From positions 1 through 54,463 of the forward strand of contig NZ_MQUR01000052.1 in assembly GCF_001953875.1 (NCBI RefSeq): a DNA stretch of 54,463 nucleotides. Reading direction: 5' to 3'. Made by a program: the position numbers and the translations under genes. Shown piece after piece: positions 22,335 through 30,140 of the stretch (the stretch's first letter is position 1; each line of letters starts with the position of its first letter). The stretch comes from Streptomyces amritsarensis (lineage in GTDB: Bacteria; Actinomycetota; Actinomycetes; Streptomycetales; Streptomycetaceae). A model generated the notes under the pieces. It did no database searches, had not been told where the DNA came from, and worked only from the letters and a program-made list of their open reading frames with translations.

Positions 22335-22930
22335 CGCGCACCCTCCAGGACCACGGCTTCGACGTCATCGCCGCCGTCGACAACGGACCCGCCCTGCTCA
22401 GGGCCCTCCTCGAGGAGGAGCCGGACGTGGCCGTGGTCGACATCCGGCTACCACCCACCTTCACCGACGAAGGCCTCCAGGCGGCCCTGGAAGCCCGCCG
22501 GTCCCGGCCGGCGCTGCCGGTCCTCGTCCTGTCCCAGTACGTGGACCAGCTCTACGCACACGAACTCCTCGCCGGAGGTCGGGGAGCCATCGGCTACCTC
22601 CTCAAGGACCGGATCACGCACACCACCCAGTTCGTCGACGCGGTACGCACCGTGGCCGCGGGCGGGACGGTGATGGACCCGCAGGTCATCGCACGGCTGC
22701 TGGCCCGCAGCGACGCCCGCGGCACCACGGCGCACCTCACGCCGCGCGAGCTGGACGTCCTGCGCCTCATGGCCGAGGGCCGCTCCAACGCGGCCGTGGC
22801 GGCGACCCTGTTCATCAGCGAGAGCGCGGTCGCCAAGCACACCGCGGCCATCTTCACCAAGCTCCGGATCGAACCGTCCGCGGACGACAACCGGCGCGTG
22901 CTGGCCGTCCTGGCCTACCTGAAGCGGTGA
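22286..22930 (+). CDS. LuxR/NarL-type response regulator
   Basis: A 214-residue protein. The GTG at 22286 lies behind TTGGAG inside the kinase gene. The receiver domain has acidic pair ED (residues 7-8), phospho-Asp in VAVVDIRLPP (about residue 53), Ser in VLSQY and Lys in YLLKDRI. The C-terminal LuxR helix-turn-helix is LTPRELDVLRLMAEGRSNAAVAATLFISESAVAKHTAAIFTKL. It is co-translated with the kinase. The palindrome at 19965-19986 ahead of the operon is a candidate target, implying autoregulation. Confidence 0.92.
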   Translation: MRVVLAEDLFLLRDGLTRTLQDHGFDVIAAVDNGPALLRALLEEEPDVAVVDIRLPPTFTDEGLQAALEARRSRPALPVLVLSQYVDQLYAHELLAGGRGAIGYLLKDRITHTTQFVDAVRTVAAGGTVMDPQVIARLLARSDARGTTAHLTPRELDVLRLMAEGRSNAAVAATLFISESAVAKHTAAIFTKLRIEPSADDNRRVLAVLAYLKR

Positions 22931-22983
22931 CGGAGCCACCCCGCGGGGTGTGCGGGGGCCGGCCGGCGTGGTGAGATGCGGGC

Positions 22984-23247
22984 ATGGAGGCTGTGCCGGC
23001 CGGCTTGATCGCCGTCACCGGAACCCTGCTGGGCTCCGTCATCACCCTCACCGTCCAGCGCCGCGCCGGTGCCAGGGCGGAGGACTCCACCCGCGCCGGG
23101 CAGCTGCGCCAGGAGCGCCTGACGACGTACCGCGCGTACGCCGGATCGGTCACCGCGCTGAAGCGCGCCACTGTCACCCTGTGGCTGCGCCTGCGGGAGG
23201 ATCCCGACGGCCCGGCGGCGTGCGAGGCCTTCGCCCAGATCCACTGA
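22984..23247 (+). CDS. Short membrane-anchored protein, apparently truncated
   Basis: An 87-residue ORF. It starts MEAVPAGLIAVTGTLLGSVITLTVQRR with one membrane segment, then a helical cytoplasmic part (GQLRQERLTTYRAYAGSVTALKRATVTLWLRLREDP) and ends QIH. I recall longer streptomycete relatives (about 150-200 residues) that continue with the helical part, so this looks like a 3'-truncated copy. A weak TGAGAT box lies 6 bases before the ATG. Function unknown. Confidence 0.55.
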   Translation: MEAVPAGLIAVTGTLLGSVITLTVQRRAGARAEDSTRAGQLRQERLTTYRAYAGSVTALKRATVTLWLRLREDPDGPAACEAFAQIH

Positions 23248-23297
23248 GGGGTCCGCCCGGCGGGCCCCGGGGCGGCCGTGGATCGCACGGTGCCGGG

Positions 23298-24365
23298 TCA
23301 GTGGGGCGCGGAAGCACGCTCCTGCTGGAGCGTGCGCAGGAGGTCGAAGGCGGGGCCGTCCACCGGGCGGCGGCTGGTGTTGCCGAGCGCGATGACGGCG
23401 AGCCGCTTCTCCGGGTCGAAGCCCACGAAGGAGGAGAAGCCGCCGGTTCCTCCGTTGTGCCAGATCTGGAGGTGCGCGCCCTGCCGGGGGTGCAGGCGGT
23501 GCGCCATCCAGCCGAGGTGCACCCAGGCGAAGGGACTCGTACGGCGCTCCACCGTCCGGCTCAGCCGGATCGCCTCGGCGAGTCCCTCGGGTCCGCCGTC
23601 CAACTGGGCCCGTACGAAGGCCACCAGGTCGCTCGCGGTCGACCGGAGGGCTCCGGCGCCCGCCAGGTCGGCGAGGTGCCACGGTGGGACGGGCCTGCCG
23701 CGGCGGGCATGGCCCTGAGCGCAGCGTCCGCTACGGGCGCCGTCCACCGTCACGACGGTGTCGGTCATGCCCAACGGGGCGCAGATCTCCCGGGTGATGA
23801 GGGACTCGTAGTCGGTGCCGGCCCGGTGCGCGAGGGCGAGGCCCAGCAGCCCGGCTCCGAGGTTGGAGTAGCGGAACCGCTTCCCCGGCACGGCCCCGAG
23901 GCGCGTCCTGGCCAGCCCCGACAGCAGGGAGTCGGCTGTGCAGTGGGCGTACGGATCCGCCTTCGTCCGGCCCAGGAGCGCCGGGCGCAGAGTGCCTCGC
24001 GGCAGCCGTGGCAGCCCGGAGGTGTGGGTGGCCAGGTGCTCCAGCGAGATCTGCCGGCCGTCGCGTGACGGTACGGCCGTTCCGGCGGGCAGCAGATCGG
24101 CGAGCGGCTCGTCCAGCCCTGCCGTGCCGGCGGACGCCAGGCGTGCCAGGGCCAGGGCGGTGAACGGCTTGGTCACCGAACCGATCTCGAACAGGGTGTC
24201 CGGTCCGGGGGTACGGCCCTCGCGGGTGCCGGTGCTCCCGGCGCCCCGGATCTCCACGGCGCCGTCCGCCACCGCGGCCACCACCACGCCGACGTGCTCC
24301 TCGGCCAGCCGGTCCGCGGTCTGCCGGGCGAGGGTTGCGAGTTCTTGTGCCATGACGGACATCAT
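23298..24365 (-). CDS. Serine hydrolase, beta-lactamase/class C-like family
   Basis: A 355-residue protein. The catalytic triad motifs of the family are visible: SVTK (SxxK, Ser at about residue 63), YSN (about residue 167) and HNGGTGG (the H/KxG box, about residue 305). There is no signal peptide, so a cytosolic esterase or D-aminopeptidase-like enzyme is more likely than a true beta-lactamase. Three in-frame ATGs (24365, 24362, 24353) could serve as start and none has a clear ribosome site. It is convergent with the truncated gene at 22984. Confidence 0.88.
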   Translation of the reverse strand: MMSVMAQELATLARQTADRLAEEHVGVVVAAVADGAVEIRGAGSTGTREGRTPGPDTLFEIGSVTKPFTALALARLASAGTAGLDEPLADLLPAGTAVPSRDGRQISLEHLATHTSGLPRLPRGTLRPALLGRTKADPYAHCTADSLLSGLARTRLGAVPGKRFRYSNLGAGLLGLALAHRAGTDYESLITREICAPLGMTDTVVTVDGARSGRCAQGHARRGRPVPPWHLADLAGAGALRSTASDLVAFVRAQLDGGPEGLAEAIRLSRTVERRTSPFAWVHLGWMAHRLHPRQGAHLQIWHNGGTGGFSSFVGFDPEKRLAVIALGNTSRRPVDGPAFDLLRTLQQERASAPH

Positions 24366-24421
24366 TGCGGCGCCGGTCCCGCGGCCGGTGCGACCGGATG
24401 ATGATTTCCGGGGCCCGGCCG

Positions 24422-25552
24422 TCAGACCTGAGCACTATGGAACCAGCCCCGCCGTCCCATGGTGCGGCCGTTGTCGACGTCCGGCTGGTAGTGGCTGAAG
24501 TACAGGAGCTGCAGAAGCCTTCCCCGGCTGTTCGCCCCCGTCTTGTCGAACACCTTCTTGAGGTGGTCGCGGACGGTGTGCGGTGAGATCCCCAGCCGCC
24601 GGCTGATGTCGGTGTCGGACATTCCGTAGGTGACCAGCTGGGCGACCTGCTGTTCGCGCGGGGTGAGCCCGTACGCCTCCATCAGGATACCGATGACGTG
24701 CTGGGGACTGCTGGGCTGGACCATGACGGCGACGGCGCCCTCCGCGCCCATGCGCGTGGCGGTGACGGACACCCACGGGCCGTTGCGGCTGCGCATGCGC
24801 AGCGAGGCGTCACCCGTCGCGCGGGCCCTGCCGGCCGCGTGGAGCACGGGCTGCGGAAGCGGGGCCGACTGCGCCCCGGCCGCGTCCAGTTGCTCGAGCC
24901 ACAGGTGCCCCGCCGGGGTGGCCCGGTCGAGCTCTCCGTTCGGGTGGAACAGCAACAGCCCCGGTGCGGTGGGTAGTTCGCAGTCGGCGGCGGCGACGTC
25001 GTGCCGTAGGTACGCGGCCCGCAGGGCCTGGGCGACGGCCGGCGCGAGCTTCGCCAGCGCGCTGATCTCGCCGCCGCCGAACGGCGCCCGGTCGCCGCCG
25101 CGGTGCAGCACCAGCGCACCCCACACGGTGTGGCCGGTGCGCAGGAGCACGCGCATCTCGTCGCCCATTCCGGCCGGCCGGTAGACGTCGCGGTAGCGGG
25201 AGCTGGAGTGGGGGCGGTGTCCGGTGGCCTGCCAGAGCCCTGCCGCGGTCCCACCGGTCCTCACCAGGCCGGGAAACTGGTTCACGTCCTCCTCGCCGTA
25301 CTCGATCTGCAGCAGCCGCGGCAGGTGGGAGTGCGGCACGCCCCGGTGGTGGAAGCCGCCGGTGTGCAGGAGCGTGGCCGGGTCGAGCGTCAGCCCGCAC
25401 ACGCCGTCCGCCGGGACGACCTCGGGAACGATGTCGGCGACGCGGGCGAAGAGTGCCGTCGGGTCGGGTGACTCCCGGCTCAGCCGTGCGATTGCCGCCT
25501 GGGCGCGGCGCAGTCCGCGGTCGCTGGGTCGAGCCGGGTTCGCTGGCGTCAC
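24422..25552 (-). CDS. LuxR family transcriptional regulator with GAF-like sensor region
   Basis: A 376-residue protein with a GTG start. Residues about 25-190 form a GAF-like region (ALFARVADIVPEVVPADGVCGLTLDPATLLHTGGFHHRG, MRVLLRTGHTVWGALVLHRGG). Residues about 195-290 are PAS-like. The C-terminal LuxR domain is YGLTPREQQVAQLVTYGMSDTDISRRLGISPHTVRDHLKKVFDKTGANSRGRLL. There is no receiver domain, so it is a one-component or ligand-sensing regulator. The target is unknown, and it lies 57 bases upstream of the serine hydrolase gene on the same strand. Confidence 0.88.
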   Translation of the reverse strand: MTPANPARPSDRGLRRAQAAIARLSRESPDPTALFARVADIVPEVVPADGVCGLTLDPATLLHTGGFHHRGVPHSHLPRLLQIEYGEEDVNQFPGLVRTGGTAAGLWQATGHRPHSSSRYRDVYRPAGMGDEMRVLLRTGHTVWGALVLHRGGDRAPFGGGEISALAKLAPAVAQALRAAYLRHDVAAADCELPTAPGLLLFHPNGELDRATPAGHLWLEQLDAAGAQSAPLPQPVLHAAGRARATGDASLRMRSRNGPWVSVTATRMGAEGAVAVMVQPSSPQHVIGILMEAYGLTPREQQVAQLVTYGMSDTDISRRLGISPHTVRDHLKKVFDKTGANSRGRLLQLLYFSHYQPDVDNGRTMGRRGWFHSAQV

Positions 25553-25675
25553 GCGGGTCTGTTACCGCAGCGGCGCGACGGGTGAAACCCCCACTTCCGG
25601 GGATCGCACGCTGCCGGTCGGCGGAGCTAGCGTCGTTGCGCCACCACGAACACATCCACGACCGATGGGGGACCG

Positions 25676-26029
25676 ATGCGAGCGTCACGAGCCGTAGTCC
25701 GAACCGCTGCCACCCTCGCCATGGCGGGCGCGCTCACCCTGGGCACCGCGCTGTCGGCGCACGCGGCCAGGCACACCGTCAACCACGGGTCCGACTACGC
25801 GACGTACGACACCTCGAACGGCTGGTTCGAGGTCTGCGACATGGAGCAGGACGGCAACGGGGTCTACGTGTACTTCAGCAAGACCTACGGCAGCCGTGAC
25901 ACGGGGCAGTACGGCGACCCCAACGGAAGCCTGGGAGGCTGCGGCAACGGATACATCACCGGATACAAGTACATGAACATCTGTGAGGACGTCGTCGGCT
26001 GGGACTCGTGCGTCTCGGTGAACCTGTAG
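25676..26029 (+). CDS. Small secreted protein
   Basis: A 117-residue protein. The signal peptide MRASRAVVRTAATLAMAG..SAHA|ARH is clear, giving a mature form of about 87 residues with four Cys (VCDMEQ, GGCGNG, NICED, DSCVS) that could form two disulfides. It is rich in Gly, Tyr and Asp. A TAGCGT box lies about 45 bases upstream and GGGGGACCG precedes the ATG. I do not recognise the family. The next gene also encodes a small secreted aromatic-rich protein and follows after 35 bases, so the two may be co-expressed. Confidence 0.8.
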   Translation: MRASRAVVRTAATLAMAGALTLGTALSAHAARHTVNHGSDYATYDTSNGWFEVCDMEQDGNGVYVYFSKTYGSRDTGQYGDPNGSLGGCGNGYITGYKYMNICEDVVGWDSCVSVNL

Positions 26030-26064
26030 CCCTTGTGGCTCCCTTCACCTCATCCGGAGAACCG

Positions 26065-26484
26065 ATGCGCTTCCCTACCGCCTCGACCGTTCGCAGCACC
26101 GTCGTGCTGCTGACGGCCCTGCTGCTCGCCCTCGCGGCGAACGCGGCCCTCCCGGCGCCGCGGGCGCACGCCTACGGCACGTACTGGATCACGACGTTCG
26201 CCCAGGCGGGCGGGTATCCGAACACCGTCTGCGGGACGGGCAACGGACATCCGTGCGGCCCCAACGGCTACCTCTACGCGGGCAGCAACTACGTCAACTG
26301 CAGGGCGTGGGGAGGCGAGGTCAACGACGGCCGCGGCAACTACAACCGGTGGTGGCTGCTGACCGACCTCGACACCCCCGCCGGCAGCCGCGGCTGGGTG
26401 TCCGCCTACTACCTGTCCGGCCAGGGCAACGACCAGGCCGACTACTGGAACGGCAGCCGCTGGGTCCCCATCCCGAACTGCTGA
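26065..26484 (+). CDS. Small secreted SH3-like protein
   Basis: A 139-residue protein from MRFPTASTVRSTVVLL. This start follows CCGGAGA, and an upstream in-frame start at 26008 would overlap the previous gene. The signal peptide ends near APRAHA|YG. The mature part (NYVNCRAWGGEVNDGRGNYNRWWLLTDLDTPAGSRGWVSAYYLSGQGND) resembles an SH3-type cell-wall-binding domain, and Cys residues could pair. The partner of the preceding secreted protein is not known. Confidence 0.78.
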   Translation: MRFPTASTVRSTVVLLTALLLALAANAALPAPRAHAYGTYWITTFAQAGGYPNTVCGTGNGHPCGPNGYLYAGSNYVNCRAWGGEVNDGRGNYNRWWLLTDLDTPAGSRGWVSAYYLSGQGNDQADYWNGSRWVPIPNC

Positions 26485-26550
26485 ACCCGCCTCGTCCACG
26501 GGCCGGCCGCGGCTTCGGCCCGGCACCTGACGGACCGGAGGCCGGCGGCG

Positions 26551-26583
26551 TGACCCCGGCGGGATCGGCTCCCGCCGGGGTCA
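26551..26583. terminator. Bidirectional hairpin terminator
   Basis: 14-bp perfect arms (TGACCCCGGCGGGA and its complement) with a 5-base loop lie between the convergent secreted-protein and TetR genes. The right arm includes the TetR stop codon. Confidence 0.8.
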
Positions 26584-27213
26584 GCGCCGTGCCGGGGCGC
26601 CGTCGCCCATGGACATCAGGCCGCGCAGTCCGTCCCGGAGCATCCCCGGGTCGATCCCGCCGAACAGCGCCTGCTGGGTCAGGTACCCCTGGGTCGCCGC
26701 GATGAGGGTCCGTGCGATGTGTTCCGCGGGCACGTCGGAGGCGAGCATGCCCGCCTCGCGGTAGCCCTCCACGAGCCGCACCCATGCCCCGCTGATCTCC
26801 GCGTACCCGCGGCGGAGCAGGGCGGCGAGTTCCTCGTTGCGCAGGGTCTCGGTCCAGACCTGGAGCATCAGGCGGGGGAAGTCCCGGGGGTCGGCTCCGG
26901 GCTGCCCGGCCCGCACGTCCAGGATCGTGCCGAGGACCTCGGAGATCAGCAGGTCCGGACCGGGCGGCGGGGTCCGCTCGGCCGCCGCCTCGAACGCGCC
27001 GCGGATCTCTACGAACGTCTCCTCGGCGATCGCGGCGATCAGTTCCTCCTTGCTGCGGAAGTAGCGGTAGACGGCCCCGGCGGACAGGTCGGCCTCCTTC
27101 AGCACGTCCTGCATGGACGTGGCGTGGAAGCCGTTGCGCGTGAAGCAGCGGGTTGCGCCGTCGAGGATCTGCCGGCGGCGGGCGTCGAGGTGCGCCTGGG
27201 ATACACGTGCCAT
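26581..27213 (-). CDS. TetR/AcrR family regulator
   Basis: A 210-residue protein. The N-terminal helix-turn-helix is RRQILDGATRCFTRNGFHATSMQDVLKEADLSAGAVYRYFRSKEELI (residues 13-59), and the C-terminal ligand domain includes FEAAAERTPPPGPDLLISEVL. It is divergent from the membrane-protein gene at 27321. The upstream -10 box TAGCGT (27225-27220 on the minus strand) lies 6 bases before the ATG, so it is probably leaderless. Its own -10 region overlaps a presumed operator. Confidence 0.92.
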   Translation of the reverse strand: MARVSQAHLDARRRQILDGATRCFTRNGFHATSMQDVLKEADLSAGAVYRYFRSKEELIAAIAEETFVEIRGAFEAAAERTPPPGPDLLISEVLGTILDVRAGQPGADPRDFPRLMLQVWTETLRNEELAALLRRGYAEISGAWVRLVEGYREAGMLASDVPAEHIARTLIAATQGYLTQQALFGGIDPGMLRDGLRGLMSMGDGAPARR

Positions 27214-27223
27214 GCCCCCACGC

Positions 27224-27246
27224 TAAAACGAACATTCATTCTTGAC
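27224..27246. promoter_or_regulatory. TetR operator site 1 and divergent promoters
   Basis: TAAAACGAACATTCATTCTT overlaps both the minus-strand -10 box TAGCGT of tetR and the plus-strand TTGACA (27242-27247), so binding here would block both promoters. It resembles other TetR sites in having AACGAAC and an imperfect inverted partner. Confidence 0.55.
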
Positions 27247-27270
27247 AAGGACCAGCGGTCGTCCCACAGT
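27242..27270 (+). promoter_or_regulatory. Promoter of the membrane-protein gene
   Basis: A perfect TTGACA (27242-27247) and CACAGT (27265-27270) are separated by 17 bases. The predicted start lies just before operator site 2. Confidence 0.45.
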
Positions 27271-27282
27271 GGGCCCAGGGCG

Positions 27283-27306
27283 TAAAACGAACGATCCTTC
27301 TCTTTG
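27283..27306. promoter_or_regulatory. TetR operator site 2
   Basis: TAAAACGAACGATCCTTCTC repeats site 1 (16 of 20 positions identical) in the same orientation, 59 bases further on, 14 bases before the ATG at 27321. The duplication supports both being regulator-binding sites. Confidence 0.5.
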
Positions 27307-27320
27307 AATCGAGGCCCGCC

Positions 27321-28361
27321 ATGCCCGTGACACCCGCCCCCAGCCCCACGGTCCCGGCCTCGCGCCGCGTCCTGGCCGTGATGGTGATGGTCCCGCTCCT
27401 CGCCGCGCTGGCCCTCTGGGCCTTCGCCTGGCCCGCCACCCGGATGGCCCCGCGCGATCTGCCCCTCGGTGTCGCCGGACCCGCCGCCGCGGCCGCCCCG
27501 CTGGAGCAGCGGCTCACCTCCCGCGCGGGGGCCTTCGAGATCCACCGGTACGCCGACGAGGCCGCCGCCCGCACCGCCGTGCAGAACCGCGAGGTCTACG
27601 GCGCGGTCGTCGCCACCCCGCAGGGCCCCCGCCTGCTGACCGCGTCCGCCGCGAGCCCCGCCGTCGCGCAGCTGCTGGCCCAGGCCCTCACCCCCCGGAC
27701 GCCGGCCGGGGCGCCGGCCGGGGCGCCGGCCGTGCCCGTCACGGACGTGGTGCCCGCGCCCGCAGCCGACGCCCGCGGCACCGGCTTCGGTGCCAGCGTC
27801 CTGCCCCTCGCGCTCGCCGGGGTCGCGGCCGGCGCCCTCGTCTCCCTCGGCGGACTGCGCGGCGGCCGCGCCGTCACCGCCGTACTCGGCGCGGCGACCC
27901 TCGTGGGCCTGACCGGAGCCGCCCTCGCGCACAGCTGGCTGGGGGTCCTCACCGGCAACTGGTGGGCCGAGGCGGGCGTCCTGGCGCTGACCGTCGCGGC
28001 CATCGCCGGCGGGGTCGCGGGGCTCCACGCCCTCCTCGGCAAGGCCGGCATCGGCCTCGGCGTCCTGCTGGTCGTCCTGCTCGGCAACCCGTTCTCCGGC
28101 GCCGCGGGCGCGCCGCAGCTGCTGCCCGAGCCCGCCGGTCTCATCGGGCAGTGGCTGCCGCCCGGCGCGGGCAGCTCCATGCTCCGCTCGGTCGCCTTCT
28201 TCGACGGCGCAGGCGCGGCCGGACCCGCGCTGGTCCTGTCCGTGTGGGCCGTGCTGGGCGTCACCGCCATCGCGGTCGGCGGCCGGCGCACCGCACCCCT
28301 CCCCGCCCCCTCGGCGCCGGCGCCGGCCGAGGCGGCCCCGGCCCCCGCTCCCCGGTCGTGA
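27321..28361 (+). CDS. Multi-pass membrane protein, ABC-2/YhgE-like
   Basis: A 346-residue protein. The first membrane segment (RRVLAVMVMVPLLAALALWAF) is followed by an extracytoplasmic domain (residues about 40-150) of the YhgE/Pip/ABC-2 type: LPLGVAGPAAAAAPLEQRLTSRAGAFEIHRYADEAAARTAVQNREVYGAVVA. Five further membrane segments complete it (GASVLPLALAGVAAGALVSLGG, AVLGAATLVGLTGAALAH, and so on). A direct repeat (TPAGAPAGAPA) is in the linker, and the tail is Pro/Ala-rich. It is probably part of an exporter under the divergent TetR regulator. Confidence 0.8.
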   Translation: MPVTPAPSPTVPASRRVLAVMVMVPLLAALALWAFAWPATRMAPRDLPLGVAGPAAAAAPLEQRLTSRAGAFEIHRYADEAAARTAVQNREVYGAVVATPQGPRLLTASAASPAVAQLLAQALTPRTPAGAPAGAPAVPVTDVVPAPAADARGTGFGASVLPLALAGVAAGALVSLGGLRGGRAVTAVLGAATLVGLTGAALAHSWLGVLTGNWWAEAGVLALTVAAIAGGVAGLHALLGKAGIGLGVLLVVLLGNPFSGAAGAPQLLPEPAGLIGQWLPPGAGSSMLRSVAFFDGAGAAGPALVLSVWAVLGVTAIAVGGRRTAPLPAPSAPAPAEAAPAPAPRS

Positions 28362-28389
28362 CGAATGGGCCCGCGATCCCGGAACGGTA

Positions 28390-28417
28390 TTCACAAAGGT
28401 ATGCACCGGTGCATACT
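28390..28417 (+). promoter_or_regulatory. Toxin-antitoxin promoter
   Basis: TTCACA (28390-28395) and CATACT (28412-28417) are separated by 16 bases. The -10 lies 6 bases before the antitoxin ATG, so the transcript is probably leaderless. Confidence 0.55.
28399..28416. promoter_or_regulatory. Toxin-antitoxin autoregulatory operator
   Basis: GTATGCACCGGTGCATAC is an 18-bp perfect palindrome covering the spacer and most of the -10 box of the antitoxin promoter. This is where the antitoxin would repress its own operon. Confidence 0.8.
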
Positions 28418-28423
28418 CGGCTC

Positions 28424-28669
28424 ATGGCAGATACGACTGTGAAGATCGACTCGGCGACCCGGGACCGGTTCGCCGCGGTGGCCGCCGCCCGCGGCATGAG
28501 CGTCCGCGCCTACCTGGCGGAGCTGGCCATCGAGGAGGAGAACCAGCTCGCACTGGGCAGGGCGACCGCGGTGTTCCGCGAAGTCGTCGGCCGGCCGGGC
28601 ATCGCGGAGGCGTTCGACCGCGAGTTCGGCGGGCTGCCGTCCTCCGCTCGCGCCGACCGGGCGGCCTGA
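28424..28669 (+). CDS. Ribbon-helix-helix antitoxin
   Basis: An 81-residue protein starting MADTTVKIDSATRDRFAAVAAARGMSVRAYLAELA, the ribbon-helix-helix pattern (beta strand TTVKID then two helices). The C-terminal part (VFREVVGRPGIAEAFDREFGG) would neutralise the toxin. It sits 6 bases after its -10 box and directly before the Fic-like toxin gene (2 bases between stop and TTG start). The palindrome at 28399-28416 is its presumed operator. Confidence 0.88.
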   Translation: MADTTVKIDSATRDRFAAVAAARGMSVRAYLAELAIEEENQLALGRATAVFREVVGRPGIAEAFDREFGGLPSSARADRAA

Positions 28670-28671
28670 TC

Positions 28672-29052
28672 TTGGAGCTGCACATCGACATCCGGTGGCT
28701 CCTGGACCGGCAGGAGGAACTCCTCGGCCAGGACCTGGGGGTGCTCGACTACTCGGGTCTGGTCGCCGCCGTCGCCCGGCACCGCGTGAACACGCCGGCG
28801 CTGGCGACCGACCCGCCCGACGCGTACTGGCGGGCAGCGGCACTGCTGGAACAGATCGTGCTGCTGCGCCCGCTGCCCGCCAGGAACGAGTACTTCGGCT
28901 ACGGCATCGCCGTCGCCTACATCAGGGCCTCCGGCCAGGACGTGGACACGGCCTTCGAACCGTGGCGCGACCTGATCACCGACATCCGCGGCCTGCGCCT
29001 GAACGTGTACGACGTGGCCGACCGGCTGCGCGCGATGCGCCCGGGCCCCTGA
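28672..29052 (+). CDS. Fic/Doc-family toxin component
   Basis: A 126-residue protein from a TTG start behind the antitoxin. I recall the sequence MELHIDIRWLLDRQEELLG...LLEQIVLLRPLPARNEYFGYGIAVAYIRASG as a streptomycete family annotated as fic-type toxin component. The classical Fic core HPFxxGNGR is not complete: the corresponding region reads LRPLPARNEYFGYGIAVAY, lacking the His. So it may be a degenerate Fic/Doc fold or a different activity. Co-transcription with the antitoxin is clear. Confidence 0.78.
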   Translation: MELHIDIRWLLDRQEELLGQDLGVLDYSGLVAAVARHRVNTPALATDPPDAYWRAAALLEQIVLLRPLPARNEYFGYGIAVAYIRASGQDVDTAFEPWRDLITDIRGLRLNVYDVADRLRAMRPGP

Positions 29053-29112
29053 CCCGTCAGCAACGCAGCAGCCCCGCCGCGCAGTCCTGACTCCCGGCCG
29101 GGCGGGGCCGGG

Positions 29113-29601
29113 TCAGGCCGTGCGCGGCACCACGCGCGCGTTGTCGACGTACAGGCACAGCGCCCCGTCCTCGGGGCACCGCAAGGCGACCGAGATGCCC
29201 CGCAGCACGCCGTCCGCGGCGAAGGCGAGGGCCACCGCCACGTGGAACACGTCGTGGCCCGCGGGGCAGCGGGGCACGTCCGACGGCTCGAAGCCGGGGC
29301 CCGACGACGCGGGCGGCAGCGGGGCCCCGGAGGGTTCCAGCCGCCACGGGTAGAACGCTGCGGGGTGCGCGTACCCGTCGACGATCCCGAGCGGAATGCA
29401 GCAACCCACGCAGAAGCACTCGCCCTTGGCGACCTCGAACTCCACCTCTTCGGGACCGCACATCCCGCACGCGGCAGCCAGGATCTCGACGCGCCCGTCC
29501 GCCTCCGCACGGGCGGTGTCCCGCAGCAGGCGCAGTACGCCCCCGGCGCCGGGGGACGGCTCACCCCCCACTTCGTGCGTCCATGCGATCGTGTGACCCA
29601 T
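29113..29601 (-). CDS. Cys-rich hypothetical protein
   Basis: A 162-residue protein starting MGHTIAWTHEVGGEPS behind GAGGATCC. It has a Cys-rich centre CGMCG...CFCVGCC and a later CP..., with spacing CxxC-x(n)-CxC-xxCC that suggests zinc or a metal cluster. The rest (GHDVFHVAVALAFAADGVLRGISVALRCPEDGALCLYVDNARVV) looks beta-rich. I do not recognise the family. It is divergent from the GNAT gene. Confidence 0.7.
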   Translation of the reverse strand: MGHTIAWTHEVGGEPSPGAGGVLRLLRDTARAEADGRVEILAAACGMCGPEEVEFEVAKGECFCVGCCIPLGIVDGYAHPAAFYPWRLEPSGAPLPPASSGPGFEPSDVPRCPAGHDVFHVAVALAFAADGVLRGISVALRCPEDGALCLYVDNARVVPRTA

Positions 29602-29693
29602 GGTGTGGATCCTCGCACGCCGCCCCGTGAAGTGATCATCTCGCGGAGCGAAAACCAGCGGTGGGGGAGCGGCCGGACTGCTTGGATGCAGCC

Positions 29694-30125
29694 ATGACCA
29701 CTGATCTTCCCGATGCATACGAGATATCCGACGACTCCGCCCGGATCGATGCGGAGCTCGTCCACCGATGGCTGTCGCAGGACGCCTACTGGGCCCGCGA
29801 CCGGTCCCGGGAGAAGCAGGACCGGGCCATCGCCGGCTCCCTGAACTTCGGCGTCTACGACCGGGCTTCCGGCCGGCAGGTCGGCTACGCCCGCGTGGTG
29901 ACCGACAAGGCCGACTTCGCGTGGCTGTGCGACGTGTACATCTCCCCGGAAGTGCGCGGCAAGGGGATCGGGACCGCGCTCGTCACCGCGGTGCGCGACC
30001 ACCTCGCCCGCTACGACCTGCGCCGCGTCCTGCTGGCCACCGCGGACGCCCACGAGATATACGCCAAGATCGGCTTCGTCCCGCTGGAGGCGCCCGAGCG
30101 GTGGATGGCACTGGGCCGGCAGTGA
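29694..30125 (+). CDS. GNAT acetyltransferase
   Basis: A 143-residue enzyme starting MTTDLPDAYEISDDSARIDAELVHRWLSQDAYWARDRSRE. FAWLCDVYISPEVRGKGIGTALVTAVRDHLARYDLRRVLLATADAHEIYAKIGFVPLEAPERWM holds the acetyl-CoA motif VRGKGIGT (about residue 87) and the YxKxGF motif near the end. It belongs to the small sensor-like GNATs annotated acetyltransferase, with unknown substrate. A TTGGAT box lies 6 bases before the ATG, which suggests leaderless expression. Confidence 0.88.
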   Translation: MTTDLPDAYEISDDSARIDAELVHRWLSQDAYWARDRSREKQDRAIAGSLNFGVYDRASGRQVGYARVVTDKADFAWLCDVYISPEVRGKGIGTALVTAVRDHLARYDLRRVLLATADAHEIYAKIGFVPLEAPERWMALGRQ

Positions 30126-30140
30126 GCCGCCCGGCCCCGG

